Source: Flavobacteriales bacterium (lineage in GTDB: Bacteria; Bacteroidota; Bacteroidia; Flavobacteriales_G; JALEGO01). From it: a DNA stretch of 64,000 bases. Under the pieces are notes generated by a model, which saw nothing but the letters and a program-made list of their open reading frames with translations, had not been told where the DNA came from and ran no database searches. Location of the stretch: assembly GCA_020628935.1 (NCBI GenBank), contig JAHDEG010000003.1, positions 186,001 to 250,000 of the forward strand, given 5' to 3'. Below are positions 37,101 to 45,281 of the stretch, piece after piece (the stretch's first letter is position 1; every line of letters begins with the position of its first letter). The position numbers and the translations under genes were made by a program.

Positions 37101-38933
37101 GTTGGTGGTAGAGATACTTCTCTATCTTGGACATCAGATAATACAATAGAGGTTGGTAATGAACAACTTCTACTTGACGTAGGCTTATCCATTTACATTG
37201 AGCAAGTTCCGTTTATTGAAACTGGTGAAGCTAGTGAGTCAGCAATAGCTTATTTGAATGGGGTAGTTGGAGCAGAAATTGAATTCTCTGATCCTTCTGA
37301 CAGATGGTTAGATGCTATTCCAGATAATGATGCAAACAATAATACAAACTGGATAAGATCAGGTAAAACCGATGTTGATGGTGATGATTTATTATCTGAT
37401 TATTATACAGTTTCTGGAGGTGAGAACAAGTGGGTTGATCCTTTAAGTATTTACGAAAACATATTAGGAGGTACTTTTGCTCCTTATAAGCTAACAGCTG
37501 CAGAAGCTAATGGACCGATGGCAACTAGACCAAACTCTTTTGATTATGTTGCAAACAGTCATATGATTAATAATCGTTTAAGGTTTTTAAATGATGTAGA
37601 TATAATTTTTACTTCAGATAAGAGCAAATGGACAAGGTGTGTGGTTCTTGAAACACAAAGAGATGCTACAGTTTCAATAAATGCTGGTCTTAAAGGTTTC
37701 CCTAGAAGATCTCTTTCAGTAGACAAAAATGGTAATGCCATGGATACTACTGGTATAGGAGGAAATCTAGATGCACTACCTGCATCTGATGACCCTAATG
37801 CTCCGAACTTTGTAAGCGCTTACGGTATGAGTTGGTTCCCTGGTTATGCTATTGATGTTCAAACTGGTGAGCGTCTGAACATGTCTTTTGGTGAAGATTC
37901 TTGGTTGAAATCTCAAAATGGATCTGATATGATTTGGAACCCGACAAGTGATATTTTTGAAGGTCCTTTTGATGACGTACGTTTAGCAGGTAAGCATTTT
38001 ATATACGTTTACAGAAACAATGTAGTTGAAGATGATTTTCCATTAAGAGAAGACCTAGGTCTGTTTGCTTATTCACGTTATGCAATGTTAGAAAACCTTC
38101 AGGCACCAGCGTATGATGAGGGACGATTCAACATTACAAAGTTAAAAGAAGCCAACGGAAGCTACACAAGCAGAGAATTTATTTCTGTTCACCAAGCTAT
38201 TTCATGGGCTGGTTTCCCAAGACTGGCGGATGGTTTTGAATTAAACTCCGTTTCTGAAGGTATTGTTCCTTCGCCTTTAACAATAAGACTAAGAGTAATG
38301 AAACCATATGAAACTTATGTTTTCAACAATAACAACAACAATACATTTGATGTAGGTGAATCATTGCCTAACTCAGCAGATTATTACGTGCAACGTGGTC
38401 CAATTGAGTACAATGGTAAAACTTACCAGCATGGTGATAATTTCTATGCTGATGCAGGTACCTCTTTTGGTATCCCAGCAGTAAGTGGTGCTGCTAACCA
38501 GGTTGATAGCTTTAACAATGTTATACTTACTCAAAATGCTGGTTTGCCATTTTATACTTTTAATACTAATAAGTACGCAGCTACTCAGTTTGACAATAGT
38601 ACAGCAGTTGAAGCACTTGATTTAATTACTGCGGTGCCTAACCCTTACTATGCATATTCTAGTTATGAAACAGATAGATTAGATAATCGTATTAAAATCA
38701 TTAATTTACCCGAAGAGTGTACGGTGAGTATTTATACGAGCAGCGGTATATTGGTTAGACAGTTAACCAAGGATGATCCTTCGGTTACTTCATTGCAGTG
38801 GGATTTAAAGAATACGGCTAATATTACAGTTTCTAGTGGTATTTACATTATTCATGTAGATGCACCTGGTGTTGGTGAAAAGATTGTAAAATGGTTTGGA
38901 ATGATGAGACCTATTGATCTTGATTCATTTTAA
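34125..38933 (+). CDS. Large secreted protein with T9SS type A-like C-terminus
   Basis: 1602 residues from the ATG at 34125. The signal peptide is MNVLKLRIASIKIALAVII, cleaved near AKA. The body is Asp/Asn-rich with calcium-loop-like EDIDGDGVYNWQAGDY and repeated WWVFNDNGNIH- and FYNYNLINRS-type segments in which a conserved Trp/Tyr pattern recurs. I recognise no enzyme. The last 95 residues (VPNPYYAYSSYETDRLDNR, VSIYTSSGILVRQL, GIYIIHVDAPGVGEKIVKW) form a type A sorting-like beta-sandwich. It lies 51 bases after a TonB receptor and 20 bases before a PorV/PorQ-like gene. I infer an outer-surface protein that works with the receptor; the substrate is unknown. Confidence 0.8.
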   Translation: MNVLKLRIASIKIALAVIILAPFQAKAYLHIADAPATSSGKVAASCLPPSAATDLDINNVQALIQTGGDMWWDLQGVAKYEVPKVENGNGPTAIFAGSLWLGGVDVSNQLKVAAQRFRQVGNDFWTGPLRNDNAETTAEVCQLYDRHFKTTKIEVETFVAWNNAKTFDAENPGENTAEESFPNYSVPLTIQEWPGNYTGPDADFYDFNLAPFEDIDGDGVYNWQAGDYPKYNLSGDGDCSTEQLNEIYGDQNLWWVFNDNGNIHTESGSSQAIGMEIKAQAFAFATNDEVNNMTFYNYNLINRSTFTLAETYFGFWVDPDLGGAQDDFVGCDVSRGLGFCYNGDAYDESANGALGYLDKPAAIGVDFFQGPFQDFDGEDNDWYTKENPIPDGAVEGNGVGYADGIPDNERFGMRRFLYHNNDNSPTGDPSTATDYYNFLRGFWSDATQMVYGGTGYVNGCSAPFSCNPATFMFPGDSDTENWGTGQEEIPWSEETSGNTPQDRRFLQSAGPFTLAPGAQNYITVGVVFAQATTGGPLASVQLLKEADNKTQAAFDNCFKILEGPYAPEMTFQELDQELIVYLDNPITSNNYKEGYAQLDPTLPAPEEVLVGTQQVVVPDTTAVSFETIVDMDTLYATDSTIVMDSIFVYVDTAATPDDSVYYVYSYTEYNTPEENGVFVLIDTFLIDPSTGDQIDVPLTAYVQTLNPVITTETFQIPVYTIEQNIETSFTFQSLTEQEKIDYSTYYFQGYKVYQVKNKSISSADLDDVDKARLAFQCDIKDGVSSIINYEFDESTQQTVPRLKVEGQDDGISHSFKLESDLFATGDNKLVNHKEYYFMAVAYAYNYSQYNEFDPNNTLAGGQKLPYLESGKGATGTSVQVFTAIPHKTSVENDGTILNSGYGDEVELTRYEGKGNGGRFLKLTQGSVDEIMSGSPWGAATVTYQEGFAPISVKVIDPLNVPSGDFTFRMTEDDTIRDPLLKNANWQLDFVGQVGGRDTSLSWTSDNTIEVGNEQLLLDVGLSIYIEQVPFIETGEASESAIAYLNGVVGAEIEFSDPSDRWLDAIPDNDANNNTNWIRSGKTDVDGDDLLSDYYTVSGGENKWVDPLSIYENILGGTFAPYKLTAAEANGPMATRPNSFDYVANSHMINNRLRFLNDVDIIFTSDKSKWTRCVVLETQRDATVSINAGLKGFPRRSLSVDKNGNAMDTTGIGGNLDALPASDDPNAPNFVSAYGMSWFPGYAIDVQTGERLNMSFGEDSWLKSQNGSDMIWNPTSDIFEGPFDDVRLAGKHFIYVYRNNVVEDDFPLREDLGLFAYSRYAMLENLQAPAYDEGRFNITKLKEANGSYTSREFISVHQAISWAGFPRLADGFELNSVSEGIVPSPLTIRLRVMKPYETYVFNNNNNNTFDVGESLPNSADYYVQRGPIEYNGKTYQHGDNFYADAGTSFGIPAVSGAANQVDSFNNVILTQNAGLPFYTFNTNKYAATQFDNSTAVEALDLITAVPNPYYAYSSYETDRLDNRIKIINLPEECTVSIYTSSGILVRQLTKDDPSVTSLQWDLKNTANITVSSGIYIIHVDAPGVGEKIVKWFGMMRPIDLDSF

Positions 38934-38953
38934 TTAATTTGACTAAGTAAATT

Positions 38954-40054
38954 ATGAATTATAAAAACACATTTAAAAGTATTGTTTTAGTTAGCATTGC
39001 TTCAGCTTTTACTTTTTCTTCATACGCGGGTAATAAAGATAGAGTTGGTGAGTCTGGTGCTTCTGAACTTAAAATTAATCCTTGGGCAGCTAGTTCTGGT
39101 TTAGCAAACTCAAATACATCAAGTGTTATTGGTGTAGAGGCTATGAACCTAAATGTTTCGGGTTTAGCTTTTGTTGATGGCACGCAAATAAACTTTGTAA
39201 ATAAAAGTTGGTTGTCTGGTTCAGGTATTAGTTTAAGATCTTTAGGTTTTGGACAGCGAACTAGCGAAACCTCTGTTTTTGGTATTTCAGTTACAGCGAT
39301 GGGCTTTGGTGAAATTCAAGTAACTACCGTTGATCAGCCTGAAGTTGGTTTACAAGGTACGTACCAGCCTACTTTTTTAAATATTGGACTTTCTTTTGCA
39401 AAAGAATTCTCAAACAGTATTTATGGTGGCGGAACTGTTCGGATGGTTTCTGAACAAATTGCAAATGCTGGTGCGCAAGGTATTGCTTTAGATGCAGGTA
39501 TTAGATATGTAACCGGAGATTTAGATCGTATCAAATTTGGTATTTCATTAAGAAACATTGGTCCTAAGATGGTTTTCAAGGGTGATGGCTTCTCTGAAAG
39601 AGTTATTTTTAATGAAATTGAGTATACACTCGAACAAAGAGCCCAGGGTTTTGAAATGCCAGCCCTTTTAAACATTGGTGCTTCTTACGATTTTCATTTA
39701 GGTTCATCTACAAAAGGTGATACAGTTGAAACTGAATTGGCTGAATCTATGCATATTATAACTGCATCTGGTAACTTTCAATCGAATTCTTTTGGTAAAG
39801 ATGTTATATCTGCTGGTTTGGAGTACGGATTTAGAAAGCAGTTTTTAATACGTGTAGGATATTCTTATGAAGATGGACAAATTGGTGATGAACTTTCTTC
39901 CGATTTAACAAATGCTTATACGGGATTAGCAGCAGGAGCATCTGTAAATATTCCTTTAGGATCTGAGGGTAAAAAACTTGGTGTTGATTATGCATACAGA
40001 ACAACTATTCGTTTTGCTGGTACACACAGTATAGGTTTAAGAATAGATTTATAA
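38954..40054 (+). CDS. PorV/PorQ-family outer-membrane protein
   Basis: 366 residues. The signal peptide ends near SYAG. The family hallmark is the segment GESGASELKINPWAASSGLA and NTSSVIGVEAMNLNVSGLAF, in which a conserved stretch precedes FadL-like beta-strands. IRYVTGDLDRIKFGISLRNIG and a final strand HSIGLRIDL complete the barrel. PorV shuttles T9SS cargo from the translocon to the attachment complex, and PorQ has a related surface-anchoring role. Here it directly follows its likely cargo. It may be a dedicated paralogue rather than the general PorV, which cannot be decided here. Confidence 0.85.
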   Translation: MNYKNTFKSIVLVSIASAFTFSSYAGNKDRVGESGASELKINPWAASSGLANSNTSSVIGVEAMNLNVSGLAFVDGTQINFVNKSWLSGSGISLRSLGFGQRTSETSVFGISVTAMGFGEIQVTTVDQPEVGLQGTYQPTFLNIGLSFAKEFSNSIYGGGTVRMVSEQIANAGAQGIALDAGIRYVTGDLDRIKFGISLRNIGPKMVFKGDGFSERVIFNEIEYTLEQRAQGFEMPALLNIGASYDFHLGSSTKGDTVETELAESMHIITASGNFQSNSFGKDVISAGLEYGFRKQFLIRVGYSYEDGQIGDELSSDLTNAYTGLAAGASVNIPLGSEGKKLGVDYAYRTTIRFAGTHSIGLRIDL

Positions 40055-40076
40055 GATTATTTAATTTTAATTTTTT

Positions 40077-40110
40077 AAGGAACTCATCATCACTGGTGGG
40101 TTCTTTTGTT
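40077..40110 (+). terminator. Rho-independent terminator after the PorV-like gene
   Basis: Bases 40077-40088 pair with 40095-40106 over 12 positions (three G-T pairs), loop ATCACT, followed by TTTTGTTTT. It ends the TonB-receptor/T9SS/PorV unit and lies directly before the greA start. Confidence 0.7.
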
Positions 40111-40126
40111 TTAATACTACTTTGAA

Positions 40127-40600
40127 ATGAGCGATGTAATATATGTAACTGAGGAAGGTCTCGCGAAAATGCAAGAAGAAGTTAGTCATTTAGAGCGAGT
40201 TGAAAGACCAGCTGTTTCTAAACAAATTGCTGAAGCAAGAGATAAGGGTGATTTATCTGAAAATGCTGAGTATGATGCTGCAAAAGAAGCTCAAGGTATG
40301 TTAGAAATGAAAATTTCTAAACTAAAAAATAAGATTGCAAATGCACGTTTAATTGACCCCTCGCAGCTAGATACAAGTAAAGTTTTAATTTTATCAAAGG
40401 TTAAAATCAAAAACCAAAAAAATGGAATGCAGGTTGAGTACACAATTGTACCAGAGAATGAGGCTGATCTTCCTTCAAAAAAAATATCTGTTGAGTCGCC
40501 TATTAGTAAGGGCTTGTTAGGCAAAAAAGTAGGTGATGTTGCAGAAGTACAAACTCCAGGCGGCATTATGCATTTTGAAGTTTTAGAAATTGCTCGTTAA
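40127..40600 (+). CDS. greA: Transcription elongation factor GreA
   Basis: 157 residues. The N-terminal coiled coil (LAKMQEEVSHLERVERP to IANARLID) contains the conserved tip AEARDKGDLSENAEYDAAKE with the acidic residues that enter the polymerase secondary channel. The C-terminal FKBP-like domain has VESPISKGLLGKKVGDVAEV. GreA rescues backtracked RNA polymerase by stimulating transcript cleavage. Its ATG lies two bases after a CTACTTTG element that resembles a -7 box with one mismatch. A HIT protein gene follows after 28 bases. Confidence 0.95.
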   Translation: MSDVIYVTEEGLAKMQEEVSHLERVERPAVSKQIAEARDKGDLSENAEYDAAKEAQGMLEMKISKLKNKIANARLIDPSQLDTSKVLILSKVKIKNQKNGMQVEYTIVPENEADLPSKKISVESPISKGLLGKKVGDVAEVQTPGGIMHFEVLEIAR

Positions 40601-40628
40601 TTATACATCAACTCTATAACTTTATTAA

Positions 40629-41021
40629 GTGGCTTCTATATTTACTAAAATAGTTAAAGGTGAAATTCCTTCTTATAAAATTATTGAAACAGATAAATGT
40701 TTAGCCTTTTTAGATGTGTTTCCTTTAGTTGAAGGTCATGTTTTGGTTATACCAAAACAAGAAGTTGACGATCTTTTTGATGTGGATAATGAACTGTATA
40801 CCGAATTGATGCTGCTTTCTAAAAGAGTTTCAAAAGCAGTGAAAGAGGCCTATCCTTGTATAAAGGTTGGGGTTTCAGTTATAGGTTTGGAAGTACCACA
40901 TGCACATATTCACTTAATTCCTTTAAATGAAGTTGCTGATATGAATTTTTCTAAAGAAAAACTCAAACTTACTAAATCTCAACTTGAAGAGTCTGCTAAA
41001 AAAATAAAGAACTTCTTATAG
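40629..41021 (+). CDS. HIT family protein
   Basis: 130 residues with a GTG start (MASIFTKIVKGEIPSYKI). The nucleotide-binding histidine triad HAHIHLIP is preceded by VGVSVIGLEVP. HIT proteins hydrolyse dinucleotide or aminoacyl-type nucleoside phosphoramidates. The greA-HIT order is common in Flavobacteriales. The stop codon is one base from that of the convergent glycosyltransferase. Confidence 0.9.
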   Translation: MASIFTKIVKGEIPSYKIIETDKCLAFLDVFPLVEGHVLVIPKQEVDDLFDVDNELYTELMLLSKRVSKAVKEAYPCIKVGVSVIGLEVPHAHIHLIPLNEVADMNFSKEKLKLTKSQLEESAKKIKNFL

Positions 41022-41022
41022 C

Positions 41023-41913
41023 CTAACTTTCTTTTTGATCTTTGTATAACTTGTAGTTTTTATAACTAAAGTCTATTCCAAAATAGTCTCTTAAAATATC
41101 TTTACCTTTTTCTTTTAGTGATTTGTTGGTAAAGCTTGGGTTGTAATTGAATTGCCAGTTTAGTTTCTCAATTCGTTTTTTCATTACTTCAGGGTGTGTT
41201 CCTTTAAACTCTTTTAGCTCGCTAATTCCTTTTAAATAATCGTACTCTTTCACCTTTGCTACGTTTTTGTTTATCCAAGTATTATCGTGCCAGTATCTGT
41301 TGAAATTTTCTTGTTTTAATTGCATGGCTTTAGGCTCTTTAACCCATCCATAATGATTTATGTATGCATTAATGGGAGCTACTGTCAGCATTTTGTCCTG
41401 TCCCTTTCTAAAGCCTTGGGCGTCTCTAAATGACTGTATAGACAAGCTTCTGCGTACTATTCTTATTTCGTTTTTATACCATTTATGAGATGCTCCTATA
41501 TAATCATACGATCCATAAAAATGACGATACTTAAAAAGCAATCCATCAACCTTTTTGTTGGATAGGTTTGTTTGCATTGCTTCTAGTATAGAAGCATGGT
41601 CTTGTTCATGAACTACTTCATCACCCTGAATGTAAAACGCCCAATCAATATCTTGTGAAATATGTTTAAAAGCTTTGTCGGTTTCTTGCGCCAATACTTT
41701 GCCGCCTTCTCTTAAGCTTTCGTCCCAAACGGTATCAATAATTTTGATTTTGGAACTTTTAATATTTTCAATTAATCCTCTGGTGTTGTCTTCTGAATCA
41801 CCAACTGCGACTATAAATTCGTTGCATAAGGGTAATATGGAGGTAATGGCTTCTACAATAGGGTAATCGTATTTAATTGCATTTTTAACAAAAGTGAACC
41901 CAGCTACTTTCAT
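41023..41913 (-). CDS. Family 2-like glycosyltransferase
   Basis: 296 residues. The N-terminus MKVAGFTFVKNAIKYDYPIV, the segment NEFIVAVGDSEDNTRGL and the metal-site region DWAFYIQGDEVVHEQDH fit a GT-A fold. The C-terminal half (HYGWVKEPKAM, NRYWHDNTW) is characteristic of a Bacteroidota subgroup. It is separated from the CvfB-like gene by 6 bases on the same strand. Acceptor and donor are unknown. Confidence 0.78.
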   Translation of the reverse strand: MKVAGFTFVKNAIKYDYPIVEAITSILPLCNEFIVAVGDSEDNTRGLIENIKSSKIKIIDTVWDESLREGGKVLAQETDKAFKHISQDIDWAFYIQGDEVVHEQDHASILEAMQTNLSNKKVDGLLFKYRHFYGSYDYIGASHKWYKNEIRIVRRSLSIQSFRDAQGFRKGQDKMLTVAPINAYINHYGWVKEPKAMQLKQENFNRYWHDNTWINKNVAKVKEYDYLKGISELKEFKGTHPEVMKKRIEKLNWQFNYNPSFTNKSLKEKGKDILRDYFGIDFSYKNYKLYKDQKES

Positions 41914-41919
41914 AGCAAA

Positions 41920-42753
41920 CTACTGTGGCAATATTTTAATACCATCATTTTTAAGTTCAATCCACTTCTCTTTGTACAGTTGACCAATGGTTTTCTTAAA
42001 AGTCTTTTTGCTAATCCCTAAGGTTGCCATTATTTCTTCTGGGCTACTTTTGTCTGTTAAGGGTAAAAAACCTTTATTCTCGTTTAAACGATCAATTAGA
42101 GCTTCTTTTGTGGATCGTATATGCTTGAACCCGCTTGCTTGCATGCAAACATCAATTTTGCCATCAGGTCTTAGGTTTTTAATGTAGCCTTTTACATAGT
42201 CTCCTGGCTGAATTGCAGTGAATACTTCATTTTTAAATAGTAAAGCTTCGTACGTTCCGTTCACAATAGTTCTCCAAGCAATATCAGTAGGTTCACAAAC
42301 TAATAATTCAACAACTTGATCTACTTTTAAGTCACCATGACCTTCATCTAAAAATTTTCTAGTGTACGTACTACCAGCTAAACGATCCGTTTCTTCATCA
42401 AGGTAAAGGTAAACAAGATACTTGCTTCCTATTTTCATAGGGTGTCTTTGTTCCTTTAAGGGCACTAGCAACTCCTTCTCTAACCCCCAATCCATAAAAG
42501 CTCCAAAATCACTTTGGGCTTTAACAGATAAGAATCCAAATTTACCTAATGTAACTTTGGGTTCTAATGTTGTAGCTACTATTCTTGATAACGAATCTTT
42601 ATAAACAAATACAGTTATTTCGTCATCAATAGACATATCTTCACTAATGTATTTGTTTGGCAATAAAACCTCATTATCATCAGGGTCTATAAGGTAATAA
42701 CCGTTGTCTGTTTGACGGTTAATTATTAGTGTATTATATTCACCTATGTTCAA
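41920..42753 (-). CDS. CvfB-like S1 domain RNA-binding protein
   Basis: 277 residues with a TTG start (MNIGEYNTLIINRQTDNG). Three S1/OB-like segments can be seen: ATTLEPKVTLGKFGFLSVKA, the GAFMDWGLEKELLVPLKEQ region, and QPGDYVKGYIKNLRPDGKID. The C-terminus (SSPEEIMATLGISKKTFKK) is a winged helix. Staphylococcal CvfB influences virulence gene expression through RNA binding. Its role in this lineage is not known. It forms a unit with the following glycosyltransferase. Confidence 0.86.
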   Translation of the reverse strand: MNIGEYNTLIINRQTDNGYYLIDPDDNEVLLPNKYISEDMSIDDEITVFVYKDSLSRIVATTLEPKVTLGKFGFLSVKAQSDFGAFMDWGLEKELLVPLKEQRHPMKIGSKYLVYLYLDEETDRLAGSTYTRKFLDEGHGDLKVDQVVELLVCEPTDIAWRTIVNGTYEALLFKNEVFTAIQPGDYVKGYIKNLRPDGKIDVCMQASGFKHIRSTKEALIDRLNENKGFLPLTDKSSPEEIMATLGISKKTFKKTIGQLYKEKWIELKNDGIKILPQ

Positions 42754-42795
42754 TAGTGATCTTTTAATAGAATTAACTCCAGTTAAATTATTGGT

Positions 42796-43767
42796 TTAAT
42801 AACCGCTTCCGCTTGCTCCAATTACTTCAATAGGATGCCAAGTTGTTTTCACTTCTTGCAAGTCTATTATTTTGTAAGGATTTTGAGTTTCCGCTTCTGT
42901 TTTATAAGTGCTAGGAGTGTAGTTTTTAACTCGTTTAATATTATCTACAGCTAATTCTTGAATTGTATGTAAATGTTTGTCACTTTCTCTATGGAAAGAT
43001 ACAGCATTAACATCCATATGGCTCCCGAAAAAAGAAACCAATTCATCAAGCTTGCCTGTTAATACATTTATTACTCCTCCCGGAACATCAGATGTATGAA
43101 ATACTTCTGATAAAGTAATGGAACATAGAGGTTTACTTTCAGATGCTAAAACAACAACCGTGTTTCCTCCAACAATTGCAGGTGCTATACTTTGCGCTAA
43201 GCCTAACAGACTATTGTTTTCTGGCGCTATAATTCCAACTACTCCCATGGGTTCGTATGCCGAAAAGTTGAAATAACTACCCGAAACCGGATTAACAGAA
43301 CTAAAAACCTGCTGAAATTTATCTGCCCAGCCGGCATAATAAACAAATGTTTCTACAGCTGCGGCTACTTCTTCTTTTGCTTCTGCTTCCGTGCTTCCTT
43401 GAAAAACAATTTCTTCTATAAATTGTGCTTTTCTAGTTTCAAGCATTTCGGCAATACGGTAAAGTATTTGACTTTTATTAAAAGCAGTCGCTCCACTCCA
43501 TCCTGTAAATGCTTTTCTAGCTGCAACAACTGAATTTCTGACATCTTTACGAGACGATAAACATATGTTGCCTAAAATTTCTCCTTTTGAATTAGTAGGC
43601 TTATAATATCTACCTGATTCGGTTCTTGGGAATTTTCCTCCAATATATACTTTATAGGTTTTTAAAACCTCTAGTCTTTCATTCTTTTGCATACCGTTTC
43701 CGTTATTATTCGACAGACTTTCTGTAGCTAAATCTTTAGTTGAAACATTTTTAGTTTTAGTGCTCAT
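42796..43767 (-). CDS. Truncated, catalytically empty aldehyde dehydrogenase-like protein
   Basis: 323 residues, against about 490 for a complete ALDH. It aligns in pattern with the N-terminal NAD-binding part: YKVYIGGKFPRTESGRYY, AARKAFTGWSG, YYAGWADKFQ, YEPMGVVGIIAPENNSLLG, NTVVVLASESKPL and VPGGVINVLTG. Where the active-site Glu motif (ELGGK) should be it reads AVDNIKRVKNY. The catalytic-Cys region and the whole C-terminal catalytic domain are absent, and the protein ends in GASGSGY. The reading frame is intact and 23 bases follow the complete ALDH gene, so it is not a frameshift remnant. It probably forms a complex with that ALDH; see the ALDH16 finding. Confidence 0.8.
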   Translation of the reverse strand: MSTKTKNVSTKDLATESLSNNNGNGMQKNERLEVLKTYKVYIGGKFPRTESGRYYKPTNSKGEILGNICLSSRKDVRNSVVAARKAFTGWSGATAFNKSQILYRIAEMLETRKAQFIEEIVFQGSTEAEAKEEVAAAVETFVYYAGWADKFQQVFSSVNPVSGSYFNFSAYEPMGVVGIIAPENNSLLGLAQSIAPAIVGGNTVVVLASESKPLCSITLSEVFHTSDVPGGVINVLTGKLDELVSFFGSHMDVNAVSFHRESDKHLHTIQELAVDNIKRVKNYTPSTYKTEAETQNPYKIIDLQEVKTTWHPIEVIGASGSGY

Positions 43768-43790
43768 GTGTGTTTTCTAAAAAGGTTATT

Positions 43791-45269
43791 TTAATTGAGA
43801 TTTAAATATGCCGATAAGCCATGTAAACCTCCTTCACGACCAAAACCACTTTCTTTATATCCACCAAAAGGAGAAGCAGGATCAAACTTATTATACGTGT
43901 TTGCCCAAACAACACCAGCTCTCATTTGAGAAGTTAGGTTAAATATTTTAGACCCTTTATCCGTCCAAACACCAGCAGATAAACCATAAGGTGTGTTATT
44001 AGCTTTTTTAATTACTTCGTCAACAGATCTAAAAGTTTGAACCGCTAATACGGGACCAAATATTTCTTCTTGAACAATTTTATTTGACTGAGCAACACCA
44101 GTAAATAAGGTAGGTTTACAGAAAAACCCCTTGCTAGGTAAGCTGCATGAACCTTCAAAAAACTCGGCCCCTTCTTTTTTGCCAATTTTAATATAGTCTT
44201 TAATGGTTTTGAGTTGCGCTTTAGAGTTAATAGCTCCAATATCAGTGTTTTTATCTAATGGATCTCCAACAATAAGTGTGTTAATACGATCTTTTAATTT
44301 TCTAATTACTTGATCATAAACAGGCTCTTCAATAAATAATCTCGATCCTGCGCAACAAACATGGCCTTGATTAAAATAAATACCATTTATTATACCTTCA
44401 ACTGCCTGATCAATTGGTGCATCTTCAAAAATTATATTTGCCGCTTTTCCACCTAACTCTAATGTGGCTCTTTTGTTTGTTCCAACAATGGATTTTTGAA
44501 TTATCTTGCCCACACCAGTAGAACCTGTAAAGGCAATTTTATCAATATCGTTATGGTTTACAATTGAACTTCCTGTACTTCCGGCACCTGTTACAATATT
44601 TACGACTCCGTCTGGCAAGCCAGCTTCTTGTACGAGTTCTGCTAATTTTAATGCCGTAAGTGGAGTAGTTTCTGCAGGTTTAAGTACAACAGTATTACCA
44701 CAGGCTAATGCAGGGGCAAGTTTCCACGCTGCCATAAGTAAAGGGAAATTCCAAGGAATTATTTGCCCAGCTACTCCAATAGCTTCTGGTTTTTTTCCAG
44801 GAAACGCATAGTCTAACTTATCAGCCCATCCTGCGTTGTAAAAAAAGTGTGCAGCTGCTAAAGGCACATCTACATCTCTTGATTCGCGAATAGCTTTTCC
44901 GCCATCTAACGATTCAATTACAGAAAACTCTCTAGCTCTTTCTTGTATTAATCGTGCAATTCTATATATAAACTTAGCGCGTTCTTTAGCAGGTAGTTTA
45001 GACCATGGCCCAAATGCTTTTCTTGCAGCTTTAACTGCCTTGTCAACATCTTTTTCGTTGGCTTCTGCTATATCTGCAATTTTCTCTTCAGTTGCAGGAT
45101 TAATAGTGTCAAAATACTTACCTGAACTAGGCGCAACCCATTTACCGTCAATAAAAAGGTCGTATTTTTTTTTAAGGTTTATATGACTTGTGCTTTCAGG
45201 TGCAGGTGAATACTGCCACTTACTATCAACACCAAGTTTTAATCCTGTATTTAAATCTTTCTTTCCCAT
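43791..45269 (-). CDS. Aldehyde dehydrogenase, complete
   Basis: 492 residues. NAD(P)-binding and catalytic motifs are intact: IPWNFPLLMAAWKLAPALA with catalytic Asn174, NTVVLKPAETTPLTA, FTGSTGVGK, LELGGKAANI with Glu271, and FNQGHVCCAGSR with the nucleophile Cys305. EEIFGPVLAVQTF and PFGGYKESGFGRE follow. It oxidises an aldehyde to the acid. It lies between deoC (12 bases upstream) and a truncated ALDH (23 bases downstream), so acetaldehyde released by DeoC is a sensible substrate, by inference. Confidence 0.9.
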   Translation of the reverse strand: MGKKDLNTGLKLGVDSKWQYSPAPESTSHINLKKKYDLFIDGKWVAPSSGKYFDTINPATEEKIADIAEANEKDVDKAVKAARKAFGPWSKLPAKERAKFIYRIARLIQERAREFSVIESLDGGKAIRESRDVDVPLAAAHFFYNAGWADKLDYAFPGKKPEAIGVAGQIIPWNFPLLMAAWKLAPALACGNTVVLKPAETTPLTALKLAELVQEAGLPDGVVNIVTGAGSTGSSIVNHNDIDKIAFTGSTGVGKIIQKSIVGTNKRATLELGGKAANIIFEDAPIDQAVEGIINGIYFNQGHVCCAGSRLFIEEPVYDQVIRKLKDRINTLIVGDPLDKNTDIGAINSKAQLKTIKDYIKIGKKEGAEFFEGSCSLPSKGFFCKPTLFTGVAQSNKIVQEEIFGPVLAVQTFRSVDEVIKKANNTPYGLSAGVWTDKGSKIFNLTSQMRAGVVWANTYNKFDPASPFGGYKESGFGREGGLHGLSAYLNLN

Positions 45270-45281
45270 AGTGTATATATT

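Noticed and set aside
42796-43767. Frameshifted remnant of a complete aldehyde dehydrogenase
   Set aside because: The frame is intact with its own start and a normal stop, the spacing is operon-like, and no leftover catalytic-domain sequence follows in any frame between 42754 and 42796.
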